A stretch of DNA of 64,000 nt, taken from NCBI GenBank assembly GCA_946221385.1, contig CAMIGX010000007.1:1-64000 (forward strand), given 5' to 3'. This document shows positions 25,504-34,250 of this stretch, piece by piece; positions within the stretch are counted from its first letter, which is position 1; every line of letters begins with the position of its first letter. The notes beneath the pieces were generated by a model. The model saw only the letters and a program-made list of their open reading frames with translations, searched no databases and was not told the origin of the DNA. The translations under genes and the position numbers were made by a program. This stretch comes from an uncultured Propionimicrobium sp. (lineage in GTDB: Bacteria; Actinomycetota; Actinomycetes; Propionibacteriales; Propionibacteriaceae).

Positions 25504-25989
25504 ATGTCCGACACAATGCTGGTCATTTTGGTGAGCGTGGCGCTGGGAATCGTGGCGCTGCTTTACATGGTCATCGGTTTTTCGAACCGCCGCAGCGCCA
25601 GGTTCATCGTCGTCGGCCTTGGTCTGGTGACGATGATCGTCGGTCTGGCTTTATTGGGCTGGATGCAATTGCTGATCAATGGCGTGCGCAGTCTAATTGA
25701 TTGGTTCATGCGCACCCCGCCGTCCCAACCTGTCATGTGGGGCGCAGGATTGGCGGTGGTGGGTCTGGTGGTCGTCGTCATTGGCCGGCTCATCCCGGTC
25801 AAGACGCGCTCTGAGGTGCGGATGGCTCGGGCGGATCGTGAGCTGCGTGAAATGGAAAAGCAACGTGCCGCTCGTCGCCGCTCGCGCTCTGAAGCTCCCG
25901 CAGCTGCCCCGGAGAAGCCTGCCGCTGCACCGCGGCCGGCCAGCAGTGATCCTGAGATCACGCAAATCATGAACAAGCACGGTCTGTGA
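25504..25989 (+). CDS. Small membrane protein of unknown function
   Basis: A 161-residue protein with three likely membrane segments (about 4-23, 34-56, 76-96), then a basic helical region rich in Arg/Glu ('RADRELREMEKQRAARRRSR'), a Pro/Ala linker, and a C-terminal 'DPEITQIMNKHGL'. I place the start at the ATG at 25504; the upstream in-frame extension is basic and lacks family character. It is flanked by minus-strand genes on both sides, so it is monocistronic. I do not recognise a family. Confidence 0.65.
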   Translation: MSDTMLVILVSVALGIVALLYMVIGFSNRRSARFIVVGLGLVTMIVGLALLGWMQLLINGVRSLIDWFMRTPPSQPVMWGAGLAVVGLVVVVIGRLIPVKTRSEVRMARADRELREMEKQRAARRRSRSEAPAAAPEKPAAAPRPASSDPEITQIMNKHGL

Positions 25990-26057
25990 TTCGCTAAGTA
26001 GGCAAACTCGGCCTCAGCACGACTCCTGCGGCACTAATTTTCGGTAGGCATGTCGGC

Positions 26058-26906
26058 TTACAGCCGGCAGGCTCGCAATTCGGTGACGAGAATGCCACGC
26101 GCGCCCAGCTCGTAGAGGTCGTCCATCAATTCCTGGGTGCCGTCAGCCTTAACCAATGAACGCACCGCGACCCAGCCCTCCTTACCGAGTGGCGAGACCG
26201 TCGGGGCCTCCAACCCAGGGGTGAGCGCACTGGCCTGATCGAGCAGTTCTACGGGCACGTCATAGTCCATCAAGACGTAGTCGCGGGCCACTAGCACCCC
26301 GGAGATTCGCTGCATGAGATGTTCGACGGCCTGGCTGTGCGGGTCGGCTGCGGCTTGTTGAATCAAGATCGCTTCGCTGGCCAAAATCACATCGCCAAAC
26401 AGTTCAAGCCCAGCCTTGCGCAATGTGGAACCCGTCTCGACGACATCAGCGATCGCGTCGGCGACGCCCAAGCGAATCGACGATTCGACGGCGCCGTCCA
26501 GATTGATCAGCCGGGCGTCGATGCCTCGCTCAATCAGATAGCCGCCCAGCAGCCCGGGATAGCTGGTCGCGATGCGTTTGCCCTGCAAGTCGTCCAAAGT
26601 CCATTGTCCGCCGGCAGGAGCAGCGAAACGGAACTTCGAGCGCCCAAAACCCAGCGCCATCAACTCCTTGGCGTTCGCGCCGGAGTCAACGAGCATGTCT
26701 CGTCCTGTGATGCCCAGGTCCAGCGTGCCTTCGCCGACATAGACGGCGATATCACGCGGTCGCAAGTAGTAGAACTCGACGTCATTGTGTTCATCGAGCA
26801 AGACCAATTCCTTGGGATCGGTGCGCTGCCGATAGCCGGCATCCTTCAGCAATTTGGTTGCTGACTCGGCTAGCGCGCCCTTGTTCGGAATCGCGATCTT
26901 CAACAT
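26058..26906 (-). CDS. hisG: ATP phosphoribosyltransferase (long form)
   Basis: HisG joins ATP and PRPP in the first, histidine-inhibited step of histidine synthesis. With the ATG at 26906 (GAGG eight bases upstream) the protein has 282 residues, the homohexameric long form that includes a C-terminal ACT-like regulatory domain ('VSPLGKEGWVAVRSLV'); it does not need HisZ. The N-terminus MLKIAIPNKGAL and 'DLGITGRDMLVDSGA' are characteristic. It follows hisE by ten bases. The remaining his genes are not in the window. Confidence 0.94.
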   Translation of the reverse strand: MLKIAIPNKGALAESATKLLKDAGYRQRTDPKELVLLDEHNDVEFYYLRPRDIAVYVGEGTLDLGITGRDMLVDSGANAKELMALGFGRSKFRFAAPAGGQWTLDDLQGKRIATSYPGLLGGYLIERGIDARLINLDGAVESSIRLGVADAIADVVETGSTLRKAGLELFGDVILASEAILIQQAAADPHSQAVEHLMQRISGVLVARDYVLMDYDVPVELLDQASALTPGLEAPTVSPLGKEGWVAVRSLVKADGTQELMDDLYELGARGILVTELRACRL

Positions 26907-26916
26907 GTTCGAGTCC

Positions 26917-27183
26917 TCACAGGTAGCGGTAGACGTCATTTAGGCTCAGGTCGAGCTTCACCATCATCGTCTGCAAGTGATAAAGCAATTGGCTGATCTC
27001 TTCGGCGGCAGCTTCGCGGCCCTCATATTCGCTAGCCATCCACACTTCAGCGGCTTCTTCGACGATCTTCTTGCCGATCGCATGCACGCCCGCGTCCAAT
27101 CTGGCTACCGTCGATGATCCTTCGGGACGGTCGACGGCAATCTGTTGCAGTTGCGCGAATAGCTGCTCGAAGCTCTTGCTCAC
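26917..27183 (-). CDS. hisE: Phosphoribosyl-ATP pyrophosphatase
   Basis: This 88-residue enzyme hydrolyses PR-ATP to PR-AMP, the second histidine step. The MazG-like helical core is evident in 'IGKKIVEEAAEVWMAS' and 'EEISQLLYHLQTMMVKLDL', with metal-binding Glu residues. The start is GTG without a Shine-Dalgarno sequence; TAGGCT lies 8 bases upstream (27192-27197), suggesting a leaderless message. It is coupled to hisG, a common actinobacterial pair. Confidence 0.93.
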   Translation of the reverse strand: MSKSFEQLFAQLQQIAVDRPEGSSTVARLDAGVHAIGKKIVEEAAEVWMASEYEGREAAAEEISQLLYHLQTMMVKLDLSLNDVYRYL

Positions 27184-27304
27184 AGTCCGCGAGCCTAGCC
27201 CACTGACGCCGCCAGCTGCGCTGCGGTCTCAGTTGCCCCACGCCTCGGCCAAGAGACAGCTCCCCTTTTGGCGGCAGCATGACGTGCCGCCCACGCCGCA
27301 GCCG

Positions 27305-27322
27305 GTCAATGCTCACATTGAC
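27305..27322. promoter_or_regulatory. Perfect dyad between divergent hisE and ftsH
   Basis: GTCAATG-CTCA-CATTGAC is a perfect 7+7 inverted repeat. Each arm contains TTGAC reading outward, so it could supply -35 elements in both directions or be an operator site; matching -10 boxes at 17 bases are poor. It lies about 100 bases upstream of ftsH and 120 upstream of hisE. Confidence 0.45.
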
Positions 27323-27422
27323 TGTGCATAGATCCACCTGCACTTTGCCGGCCAACTAGCATTACAGGTCGTCTCTGAATTTTCTAGGTCAGATGATTTC
27401 TTAGATCAGATGAGGTCAGCCA

Positions 27423-29546
27423 GTGAGCCAACGCGCCCCGCACTCAGCCCGCAACCCAGGCGTACCCGACGACGCTGACAGCGTCCAGGTCTCGTCCGCA
27501 GCTAAGTCACCTGCCCCCAATGCCAGCAAACCCAATCCGCCGCGCTCGTCGGCACCTGGCGGTCCGCCTCCGTTGGACGCACCTCGACCCTGGCGTACTG
27601 AGGGCCTGCCAGACTCCCCCAGCGACCCAGACAAGAAACCGAACAAGCCCCGTGCGACTTGGGGTTTTTGGCTGGCCGCGCTGGGGGTGCTGCTGATCTT
27701 GCTGGGTTTATTCAACTGGACCGATAGCCGCAATGCTCCCCCGACCATCGCCTACAGCGAATTCGTCACCCAAGTCGAGGCTGGCAACGTCAAAGAAGTC
27801 TATGCCCGCGGCGACACGATCCAAGGCGAGCTCAAGAATGAGGCCCCGCTGCCCACCGAAGAGCAAGACGAAGATCGAGCACGTCGCAGCAAGCAAGAAG
27901 ACGAGAAATATCAAAAGTTTGTGACCGAACGGCCGACTTTCGCGCAAGACGATTTGCTGACCAAACTCGATCAACATGGCGCCACGGTGCGCGCTACTCC
28001 GGTCGTCGATCAGCGCGGCCCATGGTTGAACTTGCTGTCTTCGTTGCTCGTGTGGGGTCTGATCATCGGCGTGACGATCTGGGCCTTCCGCAAGATCGCT
28101 GCTAATGGTCCAGGCGGCATGCTGCGTCGGGAAATGAAGCCCATCGAGAAGTCTCAGGTACGCGTCAATTTCTCTGACGTAGCCGGCATCGATGAGGTCG
28201 AAGAACAGGTCGGGCAGATCGTCGACTTCCTCAAGAATCCCGACAAATATCGTCGGGTCGGCGCTCGCGCACCGAAAGGTGTGCTGCTAGAAGGGCAACC
28301 AGGCACCGGCAAGACGCTGCTGGCGCGAGCGACCGCCGGCGAAGCTGACGTGCCTTTCTTCAGCGCCTCGGCATCTGAGTTCATCGAGATGATCGTCGGC
28401 GTCGGCGCCCAGCGTGTCCGTCAACTCTTTGACGAGGCCCGCAAGGTCGCGCCAGCGATCATCTTCATTGACGAAATCGACGCGATCGGCCGCGCCCGCG
28501 GTTCGAGCCGTTCGATGGGCAGCAATGACGAACGCGAACAGACACTGAACCAAATCTTGACCGAGATGGACGGCTTCGACGGCACCGAGGGTGTCGTGGT
28601 GATGGCTGCCACCAACCGCTCTGACGTGCTGGATCCGGCCTTGACGCGGCCGGGCCGCTTCGACCGGGTGATCACCGTCAGCCCGCCCGATCAGAAGGGC
28701 CGTGCGGAGATCTTGCGGGTACATACCCGAGAAATTCCGTTAGCCGATGACGTGGACTTGGTGCGGGTGGCAGCTAGCACGCCAGGCGCGACGGGCGCTG
28801 ATCTGTCGAATCTGGCCAATGAAGCTGCCTTGCAAGCTGCGCGCCGCGAAGACACCAAGGTCTATCAAGCTGATTTCATGAATGCGCTGGAGCAGATTCA
28901 GCTGGGCGTCGCGCGTTCGGTCGTCATCCCTGACGACGAACGTCGCCGTACTGCCTATCACGAAGGCGGTCACGCGCTGCTCGGCATGCTGCGTAAGGGC
29001 GCGGACCCGGTGCGCAAGGTGTCGATCATTCCCCGTGGGCAGGCGCTTGGCGTCACGCTGTCGACCCCGGACACCGACCGCTACGGCTACGACGAGGACT
29101 ATCTGCGCGGTCGCATCGTGGGCGCGCTGGGCGGCATGGCCGCTGAAGAAGTCATCTATGACGTCGTCACCACTGGCGCCGAATCAGACCTGCGACAAGC
29201 GACCGCGATCGCCCGCCAGATGGTCGGTAAGTGGGGCATGAGCAAGAAGGTCGGGCCTGTCATGGTGTTGACCGACGACGCTGATCCCCGTCAACTCGGC
29301 ATCTCGGAGGCTACGCTGCGGGACGTCGATGATGAGGTGCGAGCCATCATTTCTGCTTGTCATGACGAGGCTATCGAGACGCTAAAGACGCATCGCGCCA
29401 AGCTAGACGCGATCGCTGACGCGCTGATGGAACGCGAAACCCTGGACGAGGCTGAGGTCTATGCCGTCGCTGGGATTGCCCGTCCAGCACCGAATCATGG
29501 TGGTGAAGACGAAGTCCTGATGCCCGAGCCGCTTGGAGAAAGCTGA
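27423..29546 (+). CDS. ftsH: ATP-dependent membrane zinc metalloprotease FtsH
   Basis: FtsH degrades misassembled membrane and regulatory proteins. The 707-residue chain has a Pro/Ser-rich cytoplasmic extension (1-78), a first membrane helix (about 80-98), an extracytoplasmic loop with a very charged stretch (about 145-165), and a second helix near 205-225. The AAA module has Walker A GQPGTGKT (291-298) and Walker B 'IIFIDEIDAIG'; the M41 zinc motif is HEGGH (513-517). The C-terminus is acidic. The start is GTG with GAGG seven bases upstream. Two TCAGATGA copies occur in its 5' region. Confidence 0.96.
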   Translation: MSQRAPHSARNPGVPDDADSVQVSSAAKSPAPNASKPNPPRSSAPGGPPPLDAPRPWRTEGLPDSPSDPDKKPNKPRATWGFWLAALGVLLILLGLFNWTDSRNAPPTIAYSEFVTQVEAGNVKEVYARGDTIQGELKNEAPLPTEEQDEDRARRSKQEDEKYQKFVTERPTFAQDDLLTKLDQHGATVRATPVVDQRGPWLNLLSSLLVWGLIIGVTIWAFRKIAANGPGGMLRREMKPIEKSQVRVNFSDVAGIDEVEEQVGQIVDFLKNPDKYRRVGARAPKGVLLEGQPGTGKTLLARATAGEADVPFFSASASEFIEMIVGVGAQRVRQLFDEARKVAPAIIFIDEIDAIGRARGSSRSMGSNDEREQTLNQILTEMDGFDGTEGVVVMAATNRSDVLDPALTRPGRFDRVITVSPPDQKGRAEILRVHTREIPLADDVDLVRVAASTPGATGADLSNLANEAALQAARREDTKVYQADFMNALEQIQLGVARSVVIPDDERRRTAYHEGGHALLGMLRKGADPVRKVSIIPRGQALGVTLSTPDTDRYGYDEDYLRGRIVGALGGMAAEEVIYDVVTTGAESDLRQATAIARQMVGKWGMSKKVGPVMVLTDDADPRQLGISEATLRDVDDEVRAIISACHDEAIETLKTHRAKLDAIADALMERETLDEAEVYAVAGIARPAPNHGGEDEVLMPEPLGES

Positions 29547-29561
29547 CATCAGGCTTTTCTG

Positions 29562-30182
29562 CTAGTCAGCCGCGACTCGGTTCAACCGGGCAGGACCAGA
29601 GACCGTGGGGTCGTCAGCGATCCAAAAGCGCAGTGCGAATTCTGGCGGTTCGGTGGCTTCTGGACGTAGCCCAATCCGCGGACCGCGAGCGATCCGGCGC
29701 GGGACCTCACGTCGAGCTTCGAGGTAGATCGGCGAATCGGCAGCGCATAGATCGAGGCCGTCGTCGAGCCAGTCGATGCCCAATGCGACGGTGAGCCGCC
29801 CCGGCCCTTGGGCCAGATCACGGTCAGCTTTAGTCACCCCGCGCGCGTTTCGGTTGGCTCGTGCTGACTCGAGGCCGTCAAGGATCTGGCCGGCGCGCAG
29901 CAAGACCGCCTCGCCGACGCCGGGCTCAGCGGCGGTGACATTGCAACAGCTATGCAAGCCCATGTGGCGATAGACATAGAGCAGCCCGGCTGGGCCGAAC
30001 ATCGTCTGGTTGCGCGCGGTCTGCCCGCGATAGGCGTGCGAGCCCGGATCTGCTGCGCCTAGATAGGCCTCGACCTCGGTGATGCGCAGCGTGACATCCC
30101 CAGCGACGACCAAGCAGCCGAGTAGATCTGGGGCGAGCTCATCGGCTGGTCGTGCGAAGAAATCCCTCGTCAGTTTCGGCAT
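29562..30182 (-). CDS. 3-methyladenine DNA glycosylase (AAG/Mpg family)
   Basis: This enzyme removes alkylated or deaminated purines in base excision repair. The ATG at 30182 gives 206 residues beginning MPKLTRDFFARPADELAPDLLG, the normal family N-terminus; the longer open frame upstream is only the antisense of mshC. 'ITEVEAYLGAADPGSHAYRG' with the active-site Glu, 'MFGPAGLLYVYRHMGLHSCCNV' and 'GVGEAVLLRA' are diagnostic. It lies downstream of mshC and converges on ftsH with only 15 bases between stops. Confidence 0.93.
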   Translation of the reverse strand: MPKLTRDFFARPADELAPDLLGCLVVAGDVTLRITEVEAYLGAADPGSHAYRGQTARNQTMFGPAGLLYVYRHMGLHSCCNVTAAEPGVGEAVLLRAGQILDGLESARANRNARGVTKADRDLAQGPGRLTVALGIDWLDDGLDLCAADSPIYLEARREVPRRIARGPRIGLRPEATEPPEFALRFWIADDPTVSGPARLNRVAAD

Positions 30183-30219
30183 GCGCGCATCTAATTTGAC
30201 CGTGGCTCGAGTCGACTGC

Positions 30220-31521
30220 TCAGGCGATCTGGGCTTGAGGTTCTGCCTTGCCATCGAAGTGCACACCGAGGAGCGCATCGACGATCTGCGCCACTTGACC
30301 AGGCGCATCCGGGTCGTCACCGTCACCGGCGAGCACGGCGGAAGTCCATTCATCGACCACGGCGAGCGCTTGGGGCGCATTGAGATTGGTACGCATTGCG
30401 CGGCGCAGATCCGCCAAGACGGGAGCCGACGAGGTGCCCGATTCGGCACGGAAGGCGGCACGCCAGGCGTCGGCGCGGCGGCGAGCTACGTCCATGTCGG
30501 TGGCGAACCATTCCCAGTCCTCTTGGAAATGGTGGGTCAGCAACGCTAGACGCACTTCCATCGGATCAAAACCTGACGAGATCAACCGCGAGACGAGCTC
30601 AAGATTGCCCAGCGACTTACTCATCTTTTCGCCTTGATAGCCCACCATGCCGACGTGCACATAGGCATCCGCGAATGGTTCGCCATTGACCGCGGTTCCT
30701 TCGGCATGACACATGTCGTGGTGTGGGAAGATCAGGTCACGTCCCCCACCTTGCACGTCAAAATTGCTGCCGAGCCGATTACGCGCAATCGCAGTGCATT
30801 CGATGTGCCAACCTGGCCGACCCTCACCCAAGGTGCTGGGCCACGACGGTTCACCTGGACGAGCCTGCCGCCACACCAGGCAGTCCAGTTCATCTTCTTT
30901 TCCTCGACGTTCCGGGTCGCCGCCGTGCTCAGCAAATTCAGCCAGCATGCCGTCCCGGTCAAGATGGGCGACCTGACCGAAAGCAGCCGCCTGAGAGCAG
31001 CGGAAATACCAGTCGGGATATTCGTCGTCGAGTTGGTAGACCAGATCGCGTCCGCGCAGCTGTTCAATCAGCTCCGCGACCTCGTCAATAGTCTGTGTCG
31101 CGGCGACATAGTCGTCTGGTGGAATGATGCGCAGCGCCGTCATGTCGGAGCGGAACAGGTCCGTCTGGTCGGCGGCTAATTCGCGCCAGTCGACGCCGAT
31201 CTGCGTCGCGCGTTCCAGCAGCGGATCGTCCACGTCAGTGACATTTTGGACATATTGGACGTCCAAGCCCGCGTCTAGCCACGCCCGCTGCAGCAGATCG
31301 AAAGTCAAGTAGGTGAAGGCATGCCCCAGATGGGTCGCGTCATAGGGCGTGATGCCACAGACATAAAGCCGCGCAGTGCCCTCGGCAGGTCCCACCGTCC
31401 GGACGCGATCAGCAGCGCTATCGAAGATCGAGATCCGATCTGGGACGCTGCCTGGCGACGCAGCCGGTAGCGCGGGGATGGCTGGCCGCGGCCAGGAGAC
31501 GAGGGAGTCATTGGCGTGCAT
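30220..31521 (-). CDS. mshC: Mycothiol ligase MshC (Cys:GlcN-Ins ligase)
   Basis: MshC attaches cysteine to GlcN-inositol in mycothiol synthesis. It is a CysRS paralogue: zinc-binding Cys55 in LYVCGITPYDATHLGHA, HIGH motif HLGH (64-67), 'GWHIECTAIA' with a further Cys, and KMSKS ('GEKMSKSLGNLE'). Features that distinguish it from CysS are the MshC-type N-terminus (SWPRPAIPALP), 'YVQNVTDVDDPLLERA' and the short C-terminus at 433 residues. Neighbouring uppP and an aldo/keto reductase reproduce the classical actinobacterial mshC context. No Shine-Dalgarno sequence; TAGGTT lies seven bases before the ATG. Confidence 0.92.
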   Translation of the reverse strand: MHANDSLVSWPRPAIPALPAASPGSVPDRISIFDSAADRVRTVGPAEGTARLYVCGITPYDATHLGHAFTYLTFDLLQRAWLDAGLDVQYVQNVTDVDDPLLERATQIGVDWRELAADQTDLFRSDMTALRIIPPDDYVAATQTIDEVAELIEQLRGRDLVYQLDDEYPDWYFRCSQAAAFGQVAHLDRDGMLAEFAEHGGDPERRGKEDELDCLVWRQARPGEPSWPSTLGEGRPGWHIECTAIARNRLGSNFDVQGGGRDLIFPHHDMCHAEGTAVNGEPFADAYVHVGMVGYQGEKMSKSLGNLELVSRLISSGFDPMEVRLALLTHHFQEDWEWFATDMDVARRRADAWRAAFRAESGTSSAPVLADLRRAMRTNLNAPQALAVVDEWTSAVLAGDGDDPDAPGQVAQIVDALLGVHFDGKAEPQAQIA

Positions 31522-31647
31522 GACAGCAAACCTACTAGCCCGCGCTTAGGATCAAGGTCAGCTAGCCATTCCAGCAGCTTGCAGGAGTCGATGTGCAGCC
31601 ACTAGCCGAGGCTTGAACCTAAACGCGGCGCTTGCGACGTAAACTGC

Positions 31648-31675
31648 TTGACGGCCTCGTCGGGCTGCATATGCG
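31648..31675 (+). promoter_or_regulatory. Possible uppP promoter
   Basis: TTGACG (31648-31653) and TATGCG (31670-31675) are spaced 16 bases, about 45 bases before the uppP GTG. The -35 is good and the -10 moderate. It lies in the 198-base divergent gap with mshC. Confidence 0.4.
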
Positions 31676-31719
31676 TCCCTCGAGGTCGAAACTAGATCTT
31701 TCACAGACAGGATGGACGC

Positions 31720-32577
31720 GTGGGCTGGTTCGAAGCGATCTTTCTAGGCCTCGTACAGGGCTTGACGGAATTTTTGCCAATCAGCTCGTCAGCGCACCTG
31801 CTGATCACCGGGCAATTGTTCTTCGCTGGTCGCGATCCCGGAGCCGCTTTCACCGCGGTCACCCAATTGGGCACCGAAACTGCGGTACTGATCTTTTTTT
31901 GGCGCGACATCGTCCACATCATCAAAAATTGGGCGCTTGCGATCGCCGGCAAGATTCCGCGCGATGATCCAGACGCCCGGATGGGTTGGCTAGTCATCAT
32001 CGGCTCACTGCCGATCGGCATTCTCGGGATCTTGTTCGAAAACGCTATCGACACGCACCTACGAAACCTTTGGATCACCGTCGCGATGCTCGCCGGTGTG
32101 GGTCTGGTCTTACTGTTCGCTGACCGACACGCGATGCGACGCGGCGACAAGCAGCTCAAAGATCTAAATTGGATCGACGGCATCATCTTCGGTCTGGCGC
32201 AGGCGGCGGCGTTGATTCCAGGCGTGTCCCGCTCTGGCGGAACGATTTCAGCGGGTCTGTTCATGGGCTACTCGCGAGAAGCTGCTGCTCGATATTCGTT
32301 CCTGCTCGCGATCCCGGCAGTGTTCGCCTCCGGACTTTTCAAGCTAAAAGACATCGGCGATGACGCCTGCGTCTCCTGGGGTCCGACGATCGTCGCGACA
32401 CTGATCGCGGGCGTAGTCGGCTATCTGGTGATCGGCTGGCTACTGCGTTTCATCAGCCAGAACAGCTTCTTTGGATTCGTCGTCTATCGCATCGGATTGG
32501 CGGCGTTGATCGCGGCGCTGCTGCTGACCGGAGCCTTGTCCCCAGACGCGGCACTTACCTCAGGATGCGGGCCATGA
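31720..32577 (+). CDS. uppP: Undecaprenyl-diphosphatase (BacA/UppP)
   Basis: This integral membrane enzyme recycles undecaprenyl pyrophosphate for peptidoglycan and related polymers; overproduction gives bacitracin resistance. 285 residues with about eight hydrophobic segments and both catalytic signatures: QGLTEFLPISSSAHL (13-27) and 'PGVSRSGGTISAG'. The start is GTG at 31720 with AGGATGG upstream. It divergently faces mshC, and its stop overlaps the next gene as ATGA. Confidence 0.95.
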   Translation: MGWFEAIFLGLVQGLTEFLPISSSAHLLITGQLFFAGRDPGAAFTAVTQLGTETAVLIFFWRDIVHIIKNWALAIAGKIPRDDPDARMGWLVIIGSLPIGILGILFENAIDTHLRNLWITVAMLAGVGLVLLFADRHAMRRGDKQLKDLNWIDGIIFGLAQAAALIPGVSRSGGTISAGLFMGYSREAAARYSFLLAIPAVFASGLFKLKDIGDDACVSWGPTIVATLIAGVVGYLVIGWLLRFISQNSFFGFVVYRIGLAALIAALLLTGALSPDAALTSGCGP

Positions 32578-33545
32578 TCCGGCGCAAGGTGGGCCGCAGC
32601 GGGCTGAGCGTGTCACCCCTTGGTTTGGGGACGATGACCTGGGGATCGACGACGACGCTGACCGAGGCTCGTGATCTCATTCGCGATTTCGTCGACGCTG
32701 GCGGCAATCTGATCGATACTGCACCCGCCTATGCGGCCGGGCATGCCGAGGAAATGATCGGCAGAGTGCTGCGTACTGATGTGGCTCGTGACGATCTGGT
32801 TGTCGCCACCAAAGCTGGCTTTGCGATCCGTGACGGACAAGCCATCGTCGACAATTCCCGCATTTCCCTGCTGAGCGATTTAGCTGAATCGTTGCGCCGG
32901 ATGGGCACCGATCACGTCGATATTTGGCAGGTGCATGCCTGGGGCGACGATCCGTTAGACGAGGCCCTCGCCGCACTAGACCACGCGGTCAGCTCCGGCA
33001 TGGCGCGCTACGTCGGCGTCAGCAACTTCATCGGCTGGCAGATCGGTTCTGCTGCAGCTTGGCAAACCGCGGTGCCTGGACGCGCCCGACTGGTTAGCGC
33101 CCAGGTTGAATATTCGCTGCTCGCGCGTCGCGCTGAGATCGAAGTGCTGCCAGCAGTGGCCCACCATGGCATGGGGTTTTTTCCGTGGTCGCCAATTGGT
33201 CGTGGTGTGTTGACCGGCAAATATGCCACCGCGATACCGCGCGATTCCCGCGCCGGACGCGACGAACTGGCCTGGTTCGTCGAGCCATATCTAGACGCTC
33301 GATCGCGAGCAGTCTGTGATGCCGTCGCCACCGCCGCCAAAGGCCTGCAGCTATCGCCTGCCCAGGTGGCTTTCTTATGGGTGCGCGACGCCCCGATCGT
33401 CACCGCCCCGCTACTGGGTGCCCGGAACACAGACCAGCTGAAGCCATACTTGGAACTGGCAGAGCAGACTCTGCCAGCCGAGATCATTAGCGCCCTCGAC
33501 GACGTCACCGGCGGGGCAAATCAGCTGCGCGCGGACGCTAGCTGA
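32574..33545 (+). CDS. Aldo/keto reductase
   Basis: A 323-residue NADPH-dependent oxidoreductase of the (beta/alpha)8 AKR superfamily, starting at the ATG overlapping the uppP stop. Recognisable segments are 'NLIDTAPAYAAGHAEEMIG' with the catalytic Asp and Tyr, 'VVATKAGF' with the Lys, 'HVDIWQVHAWGDD' with the His, and 'YVGVSNFIGWQ'. An AKR next to uppP/mshC is a long-standing actinobacterial linkage, but its substrate is not known. Confidence 0.9.
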   Translation: MIRRKVGRSGLSVSPLGLGTMTWGSTTTLTEARDLIRDFVDAGGNLIDTAPAYAAGHAEEMIGRVLRTDVARDDLVVATKAGFAIRDGQAIVDNSRISLLSDLAESLRRMGTDHVDIWQVHAWGDDPLDEALAALDHAVSSGMARYVGVSNFIGWQIGSAAAWQTAVPGRARLVSAQVEYSLLARRAEIEVLPAVAHHGMGFFPWSPIGRGVLTGKYATAIPRDSRAGRDELAWFVEPYLDARSRAVCDAVATAAKGLQLSPAQVAFLWVRDAPIVTAPLLGARNTDQLKPYLELAEQTLPAEIISALDDVTGGANQLRADAS

Positions 33546-33570
33546 CAGCCGAACCTGAGACGATTCGCCA

Positions 33571-33819
33571 CTACTTGACGATCGTCAGTCGGCTACGAAT
33601 GATTTTTCGACGCATCCAGGCCGTACGACGGCCATCGCGATAGCGTCGAACGCGCATTAGTTCCCAGTCGCCGCGGCCGGCCTCGTCAGCAAGGATCCGC
33701 CAGGCTTGCTTATTGGTGATGCGATTGGTCAGGTCAATGCGCTTTTGTTCGTATTCAATCCGGCTATTGAGCTGCTCTAACAGCTCGACGGAGACCATGT
33801 ACTCAGTAGCCGGATCCAT
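33571..33819 (-). CDS. Small conserved actinobacterial protein (DUF5703-like)
   Basis: An 82-residue basic protein when started at the ATG giving MDPATEYMVSVE. The C-terminal pattern 'ADEAGRGDWELMRVRRYRDG' then 'RRKIIRS' resembles the small DUF5703 proteins that accompany uppP and mshC in Actinobacteria. It converges on the aldo/keto reductase gene. Assignment is from memory of that family and its context; function is unknown. Confidence 0.6.
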   Translation of the reverse strand: MDPATEYMVSVELLEQLNSRIEYEQKRIDLTNRITNKQAWRILADEAGRGDWELMRVRRYRDGRRTAWMRRKIIRSRLTIVK

Positions 33820-33930
33820 ATCGTCGAGTCTGCCGCAAGCAGCCAAATCTCAGAAGACGCGAGTTTCGGTTGAGTTCGTCGCAATGGGCTAGGTGGTGCT
33901 ATGTTGTACAGGCTGTCCTTTCGGGGACGA

Positions 33931-34019
33931 GTCCGGGTGGCGGAATAGGTAGACGCGCTAGCTTGAGGTGCTAGTGCCCGTTATAGGGCGTGGAGGTTCA
34001 AGTCCTCTCTCGGACACCA
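33931..34019 (+). tRNA. tRNA-Leu (anticodon GAG)
   Basis: A complete class II tRNA: acceptor arms GTCCGGG and CTCGGAC pair fully with one G-U. The anticodon stem CTAGC/GCTAG holds the loop TTGAGGT (anticodon GAG), followed by a long variable arm and a TTCAAGT T-loop. CCA is encoded at 34017-34019. An extended -10-like TGCTATGTT (33898-33905) lies 25 bases upstream. The 230 bases that follow contain no supported gene. Confidence 0.95.
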
Positions 34020-34250
34020 CAGAATGTGGCTTTGACGAGCGGAAACAACAAACATCACTAGGCCACGTGCCGATGATCGCTTTGCCCAAACTAAGGGCGA
34101 CAAAGCGCAGATTCGTTAACAGTTTCCAGACCTACAGCACAGCCGCTGAGCTGCTTTTATCTTGCGAGCGGGCGCATTGCCGCGACCCCTTGGCATTACT
34201 CGGCGCGACAGCCACAACTCGATCGGCCGCCGGGTGCTATGAACTCGTGA

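Noticed and set aside
29562..30461. A 299-residue version of the methyladenine glycosylase
   Set aside because: The first 93 residues are antisense-overlapping mshC coding sequence with no family similarity; the ATG at 30182 gives the normal protein.
30220..31521. Cysteinyl-tRNA synthetase (cysS) as the identity
   Set aside because: The N-terminus, the 'DVDDPLLERA' segment, the short C-terminus and the uppP/aldo-keto reductase context fit MshC better; a separate cysS is expected elsewhere.
34020..34250. A small plus-strand gene after tRNA-Leu
   Set aside because: The only frame starts inside the tRNA and has neither a ribosome-binding site nor recognisable protein features; the stretch looks like plain intergenic DNA.
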